Assembly (NCBI GenBank): GCA_947589475.1
Contig: CANQBO010000008.1
Span: forward strand, 1-64,000
Direction of reading: 5' to 3'
Length of the DNA stretch: 64,000 nt
Source of the DNA: an uncultured Clostridia bacterium
Lineage (GTDB): Bacteria; Bacillota; Clostridia; Christensenellales; CAG-917
Both the position numbers and the translations under genes were made by a program. Within the stretch, counting starts at the first letter, position 1; each line of letters begins with the position of its first letter. The notes below the pieces were generated by a model that was not told the origin of the DNA, made no database searches, and was given only the letters and a program-made list of their open reading frames with translations. Below, piece by piece: positions 26,156 to 36,201 of this stretch.

Positions 26156-29100
26156 ATGAAAACAAACAAATTTATGAAGGTTTTTGTGTATGTGTTGGTC
26201 GCATGCCTCCTTCTGGTAGGGGGGGGGGTATTATCCGCCTGTGACCCCAACGGGGAGCCTAGCGACAACCATACGCATCAGTGGGCAGAAAAATATTCGT
26301 ATGACGACGAATATCACTACTATGAGTGTACGGTCGAGGGTTGCGACCAGCACACCGGCACGGAGTTGCACGAGTATGACGACGATCAGGACGCGACGTG
26401 CAACAAGTGCGATTATGAGCGTCACGTGCACACGCTCACGTGGAAGTGGGACGAGGATCCCAACGGCAACCATTGGAAGGAGTACGCTTGCGAGCATCAC
26501 GCGGATGAAAAGCTGGAATTGGGCAAGCACGATTTCAGCGGCGAAAATCCCAACGTATGCAAAGTATGCGGCTATGACAAGACTCCTCCGCACACGCACC
26601 ATGAAGTCACCAAATATGACGAAAATCAGCACTGGACAAGCTATGACTGCGAGGAGCACAAGGATGAAAAGATAAACCCGCAGGATCATACATACAATAA
26701 CGATCCGAATCATGAAAAGTGCGATGGTTGCGACTACAATCGCGGTGTGGAGCATGAGCACTCTGTGTCCGAGACGTGGTCCAACGACGCGACGAGCCAC
26801 TGGAAGATATACACCTGCTGGCACCATGACAAAGAGCAACTTGAAAAGGCGGATCACGAGTGGGAGTATAAGGCGGATACAAGCAAAGACGAATGCAAGG
26901 TTTGCCATTATTCCGTCGCGCACGACCACACGAAATATCAATACACGGTGAAGGTGGACGGCGAGCAACATTGGAAGTCCTACACCTGCCACCCGAACGA
27001 GAAGGTAGACGCCGCAAGCCATGACTTTGGCGAAGAGGACGCCGAGGCGTGCTCTTGCGGGCTTGAGCACATCTATCTCGATGTTTACGCGCTTTATTCC
27101 GCAAATCAAACATACGTAGGCAATGAAGCAGACGCATTTGGCGACTGGTATGAAGCCGTCAAAGCGGAAGAGAATTTCGATCACGTAGCCTTGAATGCAG
27201 TGGGCGACGCGGTTTTCTATTATAAAAAAGCGGCGGTTGCCGCAGACGACGACTCTCCCGAAGTGGAGTATGACGAAGTCGTCAAATATTTTGCTCCCAG
27301 AACATATATAATCAAAGCCTCTGCGGGCACGCCCGCAAAGGGTATTGAAAGCGTTTGGTTTACGGTGAAAGCCACCGTCGGCGGCGAACTGCAGAAGATC
27401 GCGGGCGACAAGACTGTGCTTGACGCGCAAATGACAGGCTCAGGCGGCACCGTCAAGCTGACGTTTACTCCCGTATGGGGCTATTCAAGCACATCGGGCG
27501 ACAAGATTGTGGCCTACACCGTCAACATCGCGGGCGAGGGCGAATATCAAGGTCCCTACGCAATGCCCAGCAACTACTTGTATAGCGGCACGGGCAAGGC
27601 GCTCACGGTAAACGCGGCCGCTCCTTCGGAAACCGCGGCGGCGCAGACCTTCACATTGACGAAGTGCCTCGGTTTGGGTGCAAATGGCGCGCTTGAAAAC
27701 GTCAATGTAAAGGGTTATGCTTATACAAACAGTCCTTATAAGATTTATATTGCATATACCGCAAAACTTGTCAGCGGACTTACAGACGGTTGGTACAAGC
27801 TGGACTATGTTACGACAACAAAGGGATACATCAATGGGTTCAGCGTCCGCATAGACGATAGCACTACGAATATTTCGCCTGTTGTAATAGAGAAAGGTTC
27901 TGTGGATAACGGTGGCGGCGAAGCGTTCTTCATGCTTTATCTCACAAGCGAGAACAAAGAATTGAAGTTTGAGAATCAGATTGGTGAGCATGTCGCAAAT
28001 ATGACGCTCACAAAGCTCAGCGAAACATTGGATCTCAGTCAGCCGTCTCTTATTTTGGCAAACGGCACTTCCGAACAACACAAGATGGTGTACAACATCA
28101 AGAGCGGAAGCATAGCCGCGGGCAAATATTTTGTGCTGAAGGGTTCGTCAAGCGTTTCCGCAAAGTTTGACGACGGCGAGCCTGTTTCGATAAGCGCAAA
28201 TTCTATCATCGAGCTTAAGGGCACAGAAAAGAAAGTGGAATTCACCACGACTTCTTCTAAGTCGACAGCGGTCGATGGTTTCAACATTGTTCTGACATCT
28301 GAATTCCCGTCGGGAGGTCCCGCAATATCGAAATTCGACGCGGATCATTCTCTGTTCATTTACAGCTGGACTGCGCCTGAGACTGCGACGTATCGTATGA
28401 TGTTCCATTCTACCACAGAATACAAGAACGCTACGTTGAAAAATACCGGCAGCATCATCAGTTCAAGCACGCTCTTCTCTAAGGGGGAAGGCAGCTACTC
28501 GCAGGTGGCATATTTTGACGCGACTGCGGAAACGACATATTATTTCCAGGTCAGTTGCACAGACGACACGTATCCCACAATCGAGTTCTCTATAGAGAAA
28601 GAAGATAAGACCCCAACTGAAATTGAGGCGGACAAAGAGTTTGAAATCAAATTTGACGCCTTGCATATGCGCAAGTATTTTACGGGTCAATTCGAGTCGG
28701 GACTTTATTTGGCGCTCTTGACGTCTGAAACTCAAGGAAAATTCTCTATAAGCTATGTAGAGGTCGGCAAAGACGCAACTAAGTCCGGTACGGCTTTATC
28801 TGTGACGACGGCGCCTGCAAGTTATGCCTCGAATGTATTCTACATTACAGAGGAATACGCCGAAGCGGGCAAAGTCAGCATGCAATTCACCGCAAGTTAC
28901 AGCACAGCGATACAGCCTTCCGCCGAAGTCTCTATCAAAGTGAAGTTTGTCAAGATCTCGACCATAAATCAAGTCACGCTGGGCGGCGCCGCATTTGACG
29001 CTACATTCGACAGCAACAACATTTATGCGTTCAAGTTCACTCCCGAAAATAATACGATCGTAAATCTGCACTTCACGTCCGAGAGCGACATCAACAACAT

Positions 29101-32100
29101 AAAGATATTGTCTTGCACAATAAGCAACGGAAAGGCAACGATAAGCACGTTGCTGAATAATGTTGCCGACCCAACCAAGGAGCGCGATTACACCATAAGC
29201 TCTGCTACAGCAGGCACGGAGTATATCATCTTGCTCATCTATCAAAGCGCAACGCACTCCGACGCAAAGGTCAATACTACTGTTAAGAAAAGTTTGACGG
29301 CGCCTACTTTGTACAATCAACCGGGATATTTGCGTACAGGCATCTTCTTCGACACTGTGGATAACGTGGAAAAATATGAGTTGTATGAAGCCGTCATGGA
29401 TACAAACAAGACTCCTTCTGTCGACGATGAGGCATTCAAGCTTGTCCGGACATTCACAAGCGAGGACGCAAAATCCGGCAAATATAAGGTCTACAGCAGT
29501 TACGCATTCAGCTATGTCAACAACACGGAAGCGGCAAGCAAATATTTCTACTACTATGTGAAAGTTTACGGCTCCGACGAATATGCGCCGCGCAATTCAT
29601 CTGTAACGGGTGGCAGTACGGTCGGATACAACGGACGCGCTCGTAGCGAATACAAAGTGAAACTGAGCGTACCTCAAGAGCTTGTCGATAAGAAGGCGTC
29701 TTTCTACTTGAAGATCAGGGGCTGGGATCAGACGGCAACAAATACATACATATACGGTTTTGCAGTCGTTACGCCTACAAAGACAGAGGAGACCTTCACG
29801 GTGCTTTCGATGTTCCCGGGAGGCGCGGATGCAGTAGCGTTTGACCTTGCGGGTATAGGCGATTGGGGCACAGAAGCGTATCATTATACCAAAAACATAA
29901 AAGTGACTTCGGGGTCAGAAATAGAAGCAACAGTCGCAAAGAGAGCAGAATTGACCGCGACGGTCAATATCCCCGAAAATTATATCCCGGCGTCGTCGAG
30001 TTGGATCAGAGTATTTCTGTACAAGGGCGATACCCAGGTCGGAACCAATCAGAACATCTCTGCGACAATGGACAAGGCGCTTGACAGACAGTACACATTC
30101 AAATTCTATGTGGACGAAGTGACGGAAGCGGACAAGGACAACTATTATATCGTATTCGCCGACCCATACAATGTATTGGGCCAAGGTTACGTGTTGCCCG
30201 ATAAGGTCAAATTCGAGATGTCCGAAGATCTCATGACGGGCACCGCAACGGTCAATTTCGCGGATCGTTGCAAAGTGAGCCTCACATTCAACTTGCCCGA
30301 CAACTTCTCAGGCGGCGACGCCACAGTCGGCGCATACGTGCAGAATGAGGACGGTACACTTGCAGAAACAGCTTTGATAACGAGCCAAATTGCGCTTGAA
30401 GCGGGGCAGAAAAAGGTCGAAGCCACAATGTATGTCCCAATCGGATACAAATTCACATTGAAACTGACTCTGTTCGACGGATATACCGCCGAACCCGTGA
30501 CGAACCTCGACGTGAAAGACGCCACAGCCAGCGCCGCATTCACTCTCAGCGACCATATCGATATCACAGTTACGGTCACTGTCCCCGAAGGGGTCACAAG
30601 CGCGAGCGTGCGCCTGTTTGAAGCGGAAAACGGACAGCCAAAGGACGAAAAGACTTATATAACATCCGAGACGGTCAAGTTTGAAGAAGGCGAGACGAGC
30701 AAAGTCGTGCATCTGTATGCGCCTCTCGGAATAACCGAATTCGTCATCGGCAGCAACCCGAGCTATCGCGACACGATCTCCTCAACGACTTATTGCTGGT
30801 CCGAGTATCAAAAGGTGACTTTGGATGACAACAAGGGAACGGCAACATTCGCATTTGAAAAAGCGTACGCCATCCATATAAGCGTGCCTCATGAATATAC
30901 CAGCAACAAGTCGGATACTGTGTTCATCTATTCGGGAGATACGCAGCTATACAAATCTACGAGGCAATTCAACAGCACACTCCATAACCATGACTTCACT
31001 TTGTATATGCCGGCAGGACTGTACAATAAGGACGCAAAGTATATCATACTCATGGAAATTGTTGACAGCACATTGAAGACCAAGTGGTTCTGTCCTGCGT
31101 TGGAATTCTCGTTTGATGAAGACACCCACGAGGCAAACGTAACTATGGCTTTGACTCAGCAAAAAGATACCGTCAAAGTCACGATCACATTCCCCGAAGG
31201 CTTCGATGTAAGTTCGGGTTCATCTTATTCGCTTACTCTGTATAATTTGGGAACGACAAGTGCTGCAAAAACAGTCAGCATAACGTCGGCACAAATTGTA
31301 GCGGGTTTGAAAGACAATAAGTACACCTTTGACTTTTCGGACTATGCATATTCGCCCACAACGTACTATCGTTTGTCATGCACAACCGGCAAAATAGACT
31401 CGGATACGAACACATGGAGTCCGAAACAATATTATGCCGAAACCGCTTATGCGGCATGGGACGAAGCCTCCGAGTCGTACGTCTTGAACATCGAAGTCAA
31501 GGAAAGGCAGAAATTTGAGCTGACAGTCATCGCTCCCGAAGAGATGACTTCGGCAAGCAGTCAAAGCTTCTCGCTCTATCTGCGCGACGGAAACAATGCG
31601 TCGCTCAACTACTGGACAAACGTCTCTATTCCAAAGGGCGAAACCAACAAGACGATCGAGTATTATACGTCGATCACGGACGCGGAAGTCATCAAGGCTA
31701 TGCACGGCGCGGTACAGGATCTGAGCGACAATGCATACTATGCGAAGGTGACGATAACGCCGTCGGGCAACAGCTTCTCCGTCAAAGTTGAGTTTGTCAA
31801 AAAACAATATACTTTCAAAGCTCACATCAAAGATATCCCCGTGTTGGTGTCCGGAGCAGACAAATATTTGAAATTTGAAGTCTATGAGAAGGTAGAGGGC
31901 GGCGAGAGCAAACTTGTCGAGGGCTACACATTCAAACTTCTCAGAAAGCTTGCTTCCGACAAAGAAGAGCTGATAGATCGTGAAGTGTCGCTCTACTCAG
32001 ACGTGTGGGATCCCGACAAATATGAGATCAAGATCTCATTCAGCGCAACTTCCGACAATCAAGCGTTTGAAATCAAATGCGAAGTTGTCAAGGCTCAAGA

Positions 32101-32155
32101 TGGCGAAAACGTGTACGACATCAACGTCACCATCACGCAAAAAGAGGCGGCATAA
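26156..32155 (+). CDS. giant Cys/His-rich surface lipoprotein (1999 aa)
   Basis: An exported lipoprotein with LSAC at about residue 29. Residues about 40-310 hold five or six modules of the plan H-x-H, then W, then D...HW, then C and H or CxxC (CNKCDYE, CKVCGYD, CDGCDYN, CKVCHYS), which look metal-binding. The rest, about 1600 residues, is a chain of beta-sandwich-like modules, many with a VTVTVPEGVTS or LTFNLPDNFSG start, which suggests repeated adhesin domains. No sortase or other C-terminal anchor is seen; lipid attachment must hold it. A G10 run (26219-26228) lies within the signal peptide codons. GGGAG precedes the ATG. Confidence 0.85.
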   Translation: MKTNKFMKVFVYVLVACLLLVGGGVLSACDPNGEPSDNHTHQWAEKYSYDDEYHYYECTVEGCDQHTGTELHEYDDDQDATCNKCDYERHVHTLTWKWDEDPNGNHWKEYACEHHADEKLELGKHDFSGENPNVCKVCGYDKTPPHTHHEVTKYDENQHWTSYDCEEHKDEKINPQDHTYNNDPNHEKCDGCDYNRGVEHEHSVSETWSNDATSHWKIYTCWHHDKEQLEKADHEWEYKADTSKDECKVCHYSVAHDHTKYQYTVKVDGEQHWKSYTCHPNEKVDAASHDFGEEDAEACSCGLEHIYLDVYALYSANQTYVGNEADAFGDWYEAVKAEENFDHVALNAVGDAVFYYKKAAVAADDDSPEVEYDEVVKYFAPRTYIIKASAGTPAKGIESVWFTVKATVGGELQKIAGDKTVLDAQMTGSGGTVKLTFTPVWGYSSTSGDKIVAYTVNIAGEGEYQGPYAMPSNYLYSGTGKALTVNAAAPSETAAAQTFTLTKCLGLGANGALENVNVKGYAYTNSPYKIYIAYTAKLVSGLTDGWYKLDYVTTTKGYINGFSVRIDDSTTNISPVVIEKGSVDNGGGEAFFMLYLTSENKELKFENQIGEHVANMTLTKLSETLDLSQPSLILANGTSEQHKMVYNIKSGSIAAGKYFVLKGSSSVSAKFDDGEPVSISANSIIELKGTEKKVEFTTTSSKSTAVDGFNIVLTSEFPSGGPAISKFDADHSLFIYSWTAPETATYRMMFHSTTEYKNATLKNTGSIISSSTLFSKGEGSYSQVAYFDATAETTYYFQVSCTDDTYPTIEFSIEKEDKTPTEIEADKEFEIKFDALHMRKYFTGQFESGLYLALLTSETQGKFSISYVEVGKDATKSGTALSVTTAPASYASNVFYITEEYAEAGKVSMQFTASYSTAIQPSAEVSIKVKFVKISTINQVTLGGAAFDATFDSNNIYAFKFTPENNTIVNLHFTSESDINNIKILSCTISNGKATISTLLNNVADPTKERDYTISSATAGTEYIILLIYQSATHSDAKVNTTVKKSLTAPTLYNQPGYLRTGIFFDTVDNVEKYELYEAVMDTNKTPSVDDEAFKLVRTFTSEDAKSGKYKVYSSYAFSYVNNTEAASKYFYYYVKVYGSDEYAPRNSSVTGGSTVGYNGRARSEYKVKLSVPQELVDKKASFYLKIRGWDQTATNTYIYGFAVVTPTKTEETFTVLSMFPGGADAVAFDLAGIGDWGTEAYHYTKNIKVTSGSEIEATVAKRAELTATVNIPENYIPASSSWIRVFLYKGDTQVGTNQNISATMDKALDRQYTFKFYVDEVTEADKDNYYIVFADPYNVLGQGYVLPDKVKFEMSEDLMTGTATVNFADRCKVSLTFNLPDNFSGGDATVGAYVQNEDGTLAETALITSQIALEAGQKKVEATMYVPIGYKFTLKLTLFDGYTAEPVTNLDVKDATASAAFTLSDHIDITVTVTVPEGVTSASVRLFEAENGQPKDEKTYITSETVKFEEGETSKVVHLYAPLGITEFVIGSNPSYRDTISSTTYCWSEYQKVTLDDNKGTATFAFEKAYAIHISVPHEYTSNKSDTVFIYSGDTQLYKSTRQFNSTLHNHDFTLYMPAGLYNKDAKYIILMEIVDSTLKTKWFCPALEFSFDEDTHEANVTMALTQQKDTVKVTITFPEGFDVSSGSSYSLTLYNLGTTSAAKTVSITSAQIVAGLKDNKYTFDFSDYAYSPTTYYRLSCTTGKIDSDTNTWSPKQYYAETAYAAWDEASESYVLNIEVKERQKFELTVIAPEEMTSASSQSFSLYLRDGNNASLNYWTNVSIPKGETNKTIEYYTSITDAEVIKAMHGAVQDLSDNAYYAKVTITPSGNSFSVKVEFVKKQYTFKAHIKDIPVLVSGADKYLKFEVYEKVEGGESKLVEGYTFKLLRKLASDKEELIDREVSLYSDVWDPDKYEIKISFSATSDNQAFEIKCEVVKAQDGENVYDINVTITQKEAA

Positions 32156-32205
32156 CATCTCTCACGAATGCCCGAATAGGGCAAGAAGTAATCAAATCAA
32201 CGGTT

Positions 32206-32235
32206 TTGTCCTTGCGCCGCATGGCGCAAGGACAA
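32206..32235. other. 13-bp stem hairpin between two lipoprotein genes
   Basis: TTGTCCTTGCGCC pairs with its complement around a GCAT loop. No T run follows on the plus strand, so it may reduce readthrough or stabilise the 3' end of the long upstream mRNA. Confidence 0.6.
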
Positions 32236-32280
32236 GGCATACAAAAATAGGAGTTCCGTTTCAAGCGGAAGGATCTGTTT

Positions 32281-33468
32281 ATGAAAAAGTTTTTCGGCAA
32301 ATCATACGTTCTGCTTGTCGTCGTCGTTTTGGCGTCGGCGCTTGCGCTTTTTGTCGCCTGCGGCAAGGACAGGCCTCTGCACATTTGGGCGGAGGAGTGG
32401 TCCAAAAACGCGCAGTACCATTGGCACGCGTGTACGGACGCGGGCTGTCCCGGCAAGGACTCCTACGCCTATCACGACTTCTCGCTTGTCGAGACGATAA
32501 AGGAGCCTTCGTGCTCAGAGGTAGGGCGCGGCAAATATAAGTGCGGCACATGCGACTATGAAAAGGAGGACGACATCGCCATGATCCCCCATAAGTGGGA
32601 GCTGGAGTCTACACTCCTTCAGCCCACTTGCTATTTGCAGGGGCGCGGCACTTTCAAATGCACCGAATGCGGCGCGCATCAGGATATGCCGATAGATCCT
32701 ACGGGCGAGCACACCTTTGTCGAGTACGCGCATGACGCCACGGGACATTGGCAGACTTGCTCCACCCCGGGCTGCACCGCCACTACAGAGGCGGAGCCGC
32801 ACAACACCGAGCGCACCTTATCCACTCAACCTCACGGCTGGATAGACGGCTCGATTGACCACTATTGCACGGTATGCGACGCGCTCGTATCCTCCGAGGC
32901 GGTCCCGTCCCCGCTTGCGCCCGCGTCCTTCGACATGGTTTTCGATACGGGGAAAGATAGAATTTCCTACACTCAGCGCGGAGAAGAGGACGGTGTACCC
33001 GCCTACGACATCACGCTAGAGGAGGGCAAGGAATATCTCATCCACATCGAAAACGCCATCAACGGCAAGGGGGAGAAGATCGAAATATCCGACGGCGACC
33101 TCTCGTGGGACATTCCCACTCTGCACGGGCTCAAGGCGTACTACATCAACGATCGCAATGCGGAGGTCGTGCTTGATTATTTCGATATAAATCCGCCTGC
33201 CGGTCGTCCGCCTATCGATTATATGGGCACGTCCATAAAGTGCAACAAGGCGGGCACTTACAAGCTTATCTTCAGATACGAGACGGGCGTAAACGACAAC
33301 AACTACCACAATCGCCAAATAAGAGTAAGCAAAATCTTCTATATAAACGTTGTGGGGAAAGGCTCCGCGGCTTCCGCCTCTCAAAAGAGCGCGGGCGGCG
33401 ATGCGCCGTACGATCTGAGCGAATACGGCGGCGAAGACTTGTTTTTCGAATCTAAAAAGCAGGCATGA
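32281..33468 (+). CDS. Cys/His-rich lipoprotein
   Basis: A 395-residue exported lipoprotein; the lipobox ends ALFVAC with Cys near residue 27. Residues about 35-205 repeat the module seen in the giant neighbour (IWAEEW, YHWHAC, CGTCDYEKE, CTECGAH, GHWQTC, CTVCD), with pairs of CxxC. A beta-rich region of about 190 residues ends the protein. It lacks a known family. It follows the giant lipoprotein by 125 bases and precedes the MoxR operon by about 100, so it may belong to that operon or to both. Confidence 0.75.
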   Translation: MKKFFGKSYVLLVVVVLASALALFVACGKDRPLHIWAEEWSKNAQYHWHACTDAGCPGKDSYAYHDFSLVETIKEPSCSEVGRGKYKCGTCDYEKEDDIAMIPHKWELESTLLQPTCYLQGRGTFKCTECGAHQDMPIDPTGEHTFVEYAHDATGHWQTCSTPGCTATTEAEPHNTERTLSTQPHGWIDGSIDHYCTVCDALVSSEAVPSPLAPASFDMVFDTGKDRISYTQRGEEDGVPAYDITLEEGKEYLIHIENAINGKGEKIEISDGDLSWDIPTLHGLKAYYINDRNAEVVLDYFDINPPAGRPPIDYMGTSIKCNKAGTYKLIFRYETGVNDNNYHNRQIRVSKIFYINVVGKGSAASASQKSAGGDAPYDLSEYGGEDLFFESKKQA

Positions 33469-33568
33469 AAGAAAGATAACTTGAAAAACAAGGATAAGTT
33501 TCGAAAATAATGATGACCTCCAACCGGGGACGCTCAAAAGGGCGATCTTGGCAAGAACGGGGATAGAT

Positions 33569-35068
33569 ATGAACAGCAAATTTTACAAAATCAAGACGAC
33601 CCACCTCATCGGCGCGGTGCTGGGCAGCATATGCATAGGCGTGGCGGCGGGGCTTGCCGTGACGGGCATTGTCCTGCTTGCCCTCAAACTCAGCGCTATT
33701 GCCATTGCGTGGGGGTATTACGTCATCATAGCCGTCGGCGTGGCGGCTGTCGCGGGTGGAGTGAGTTTCGCCTTGCTCAGACCCACCGATAAGTCCGTCG
33801 CAAAACGCGTCGACGAGGACTACGGCCTCAGCGAGAGAGTGCAGACCGCGCTTGAGTTTAAGGACGCAAGCGGGGCTGTCGTCACTATGCAACGCGAGGA
33901 CGCGGACGCGCGCGTTCAAAGTTTGAGCCTCAAAGCGCCGAGCGTCAAAAAACTGTGGCAATATCCGCTCATTTTCGTCATCGCGCTCGCGATCGCTCTG
34001 ACCGCGATACTCATACCCGCGCGAGTCGCTGACAGCGCGGACGACGTGTGGGTCAGGCCTCCTACGCCTTTCGAGATCTTGGCGATGCAGGAGCTTGTGC
34101 AAAACGTCGAGGATTCAAGCTTAGAGCAAGACCTCAAACAGCCCATTCTCGACGACCTCAACGGCATACTCGAAGGGCTTGAACAAAACGAGCTGGTCAG
34201 CGACGTCATGCCTACGATACACGTCGCTATGGCGGACATAGACAGGCGCGTCAAAGCAATCGCTACATACGGCAACTTCGCGCAGAAATTCGAGAGCCAC
34301 TTGCTTGACGACCTCGCGAACGCGCTCAAAGGCGGGGACGTCTATCTCGAATACGCCCTCAGTTCCTACGACCTCGTGAAGTCGTTTGAGAGCAACCTCA
34401 TCAGCCTGCTCAGCGTCGCGGTGGAGCCGTACGTGTTGAGCATGCGCGAAGTCTACAACGACCTCGATGTCACCGCGATAAGCCCGCTTATGCGCGAGCT
34501 GATAAACAAAATGCAAGCCGCATTGGACGAGATCGACGGCAATCCGAGCGACGAGCTGTACGGCGTGCTCACTTCGTTCAAAACAAATTTGGAGGAGCTG
34601 AGAGGGCAGATCACGGACGGCAGTGCGGACGAGACGCACTTCCAGCACACTCTCGACCTCATGTTCAACTCCTTTACGGATCAACTCATCGACGCCATCA
34701 AGACGCAATCGTACGACCTCGCGATGGGCAAATTCGTCGTGACGAGGATAAAGATCATCTTCGGCATCCCCCTCGACGCGGACGAAAAGGACCCCGACGC
34801 GGGAAATAAGGACGACGTTCCCGGCTCCGGCGACGACGAGGACAACAAGGGCGGCGGCATGGGCGGCGGAGAAACCATTTACGGCAGCGACGACATGATC
34901 TACGACCCCGAAACGGGACAGTACGTCACTTACGGCGAACTTTTGAACAAGTATTTTGCGATCGCGCAGGAATACCTCGGCACGGACGAATTGACGCAGG
35001 AGCAAAAGGATATGGTTACGCATTACTTTGAAATTCTGTTCAGCGGAATAAAAGAAGCTGAAAATTGA
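33569..35068 (+). CDS. membrane protein opening the MoxR-VWA operon
   Basis: A 499-residue protein. Two hydrophobic helices near 15-40 and 45-70, and a third near 130-150, resemble the N-terminal part of DUF4175-type proteins. The rest is a helical, acidic domain, outside or inside the membrane unknown, ending with an Asp/Gly-rich linker (about 400-430) and a short helical tail. I start it at the ATG 33569, after GGGGAT, not at an in-frame TTG seven codons upstream. It lies 8 bases before moxR. Proteins like this usually accompany MoxR/DUF58/VWA sets, role unknown. Confidence 0.7.
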   Translation: MNSKFYKIKTTHLIGAVLGSICIGVAAGLAVTGIVLLALKLSAIAIAWGYYVIIAVGVAAVAGGVSFALLRPTDKSVAKRVDEDYGLSERVQTALEFKDASGAVVTMQREDADARVQSLSLKAPSVKKLWQYPLIFVIALAIALTAILIPARVADSADDVWVRPPTPFEILAMQELVQNVEDSSLEQDLKQPILDDLNGILEGLEQNELVSDVMPTIHVAMADIDRRVKAIATYGNFAQKFESHLLDDLANALKGGDVYLEYALSSYDLVKSFESNLISLLSVAVEPYVLSMREVYNDLDVTAISPLMRELINKMQAALDEIDGNPSDELYGVLTSFKTNLEELRGQITDGSADETHFQHTLDLMFNSFTDQLIDAIKTQSYDLAMGKFVVTRIKIIFGIPLDADEKDPDAGNKDDVPGSGDDEDNKGGGMGGGETIYGSDDMIYDPETGQYVTYGELLNKYFAIAQEYLGTDELTQEQKDMVTHYFEILFSGIKEAEN

Positions 35069-35076
35069 GGATATGT

Positions 35077-36192
35077 ATGAAATTTTTAAAGAAAGACAAA
35101 CAGAATGAAAACATCGTCGGCGCCTCCGCGCCCGAAAACGAAGCTCCCGTCGCGGAGATAGTTTCCGAAAACGTGCAGACCGTGGCGGAGGAATCTTTGC
35201 CCGAAGTCCCTGCGGTCGATTCGCCCGAGCAGGTCGTCAAATTCAGCGAGGCGATCGCGAAGATCAAGAGCGAACTCGCAAAGGACATCGTCGGCATGGA
35301 GGACATCATCGACAACGTGCTTTGCGCCATAATCGCGGGCGGCAACGTCTTGCTTGAAGGCGTCCCCGGCGTCGGCAAGACGAGACTCGTGCGCTCTTTG
35401 GGAAAGACGCTTGCGCTTCCATTCAGCCGCATACAGTTCACTCCCGACCTTATGCCTTCGGACGTCACGGGCACGAACATCATAGAGCAGGACGATAAGG
35501 GCAAGATGAACACGGTGTTCAGACGCGGTCCCATATTCGCAAACCTCGTGCTTGCCGATGAGATCAACCGCGCGACGCCAAAGACGCAATCGGCGATGCT
35601 CGAAGTCATGCAGGAACACAAAGTCACCGTCGCAAAACAGACCTATCCTTTGAGCGAACCCTTCTTTGTGCTCGCCACAGAAAACCCGATAGAGCAGGAC
35701 GGCACCTATCCGTTGCCCGAGGCGCAGATCGACCGTTTCATGTTCAAGTTGCTGGTGGGTTTCCCGTCCGCGGAAGAGATCGCAGACATCGTCAACATGA
35801 CGCAAAAGACGATGGAAGAGACCGCGGAGTCCGTCATTGACGGCGAGACCATACTCTCCATGCGCGAGCTTGCAAAGACGGTGCCCGTCATAGACGACGT
35901 GCTGAAGTTTACGGTGCATTTGGTCGCGAACACTCACCCGGAGGTGGACGGCGCAAGCAATACGGCAAAGAAATACATCAAATTCGGCGCCTCTCCCCGC
36001 GCGGCGCAAGCGCTCATCACCTGCGCGAAAGTGCGCGCGCTCATGCACGGCAGATACAACGTCGCGTATGAGGACATCAAGGCGCTGGCGTATCCCGTTT
36101 TGCGCCACAGGATCAAGATAAACTATGCCGCGATAAGCGATAAGCTTAGCGTGGACGACATCATAAAGCTGGTTATAAGCGAAACGAAGTAA
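35077..36192 (+). CDS. MoxR family AAA+ ATPase
   Basis: A 371-residue ATPase of the MoxR branch, a chaperone-like family that acts with VWA proteins. An acidic, Ala/Pro/Glu-rich N-terminal extension (1-60) precedes the AAA+ core: Walker A GVPGVGKTRLVR near 95, LPFSRIQFTPDLMPSDVTG, Walker B LVLADEINRA near 155, and the sensor segment ATENPIEQDGTYPLPEAQ near 200. The ATG at 35077 follows TTGAGG. It is coupled with the DUF58 and VWA genes downstream, which is the canonical arrangement. Confidence 0.93.
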   Translation: MKFLKKDKQNENIVGASAPENEAPVAEIVSENVQTVAEESLPEVPAVDSPEQVVKFSEAIAKIKSELAKDIVGMEDIIDNVLCAIIAGGNVLLEGVPGVGKTRLVRSLGKTLALPFSRIQFTPDLMPSDVTGTNIIEQDDKGKMNTVFRRGPIFANLVLADEINRATPKTQSAMLEVMQEHKVTVAKQTYPLSEPFFVLATENPIEQDGTYPLPEAQIDRFMFKLLVGFPSAEEIADIVNMTQKTMEETAESVIDGETILSMRELAKTVPVIDDVLKFTVHLVANTHPEVDGASNTAKKYIKFGASPRAAQALITCAKVRALMHGRYNVAYEDIKALAYPVLRHRIKINYAAISDKLSVDDIIKLVISETK

Positions 36193-36201
36193 GGAATTTT
36201 T

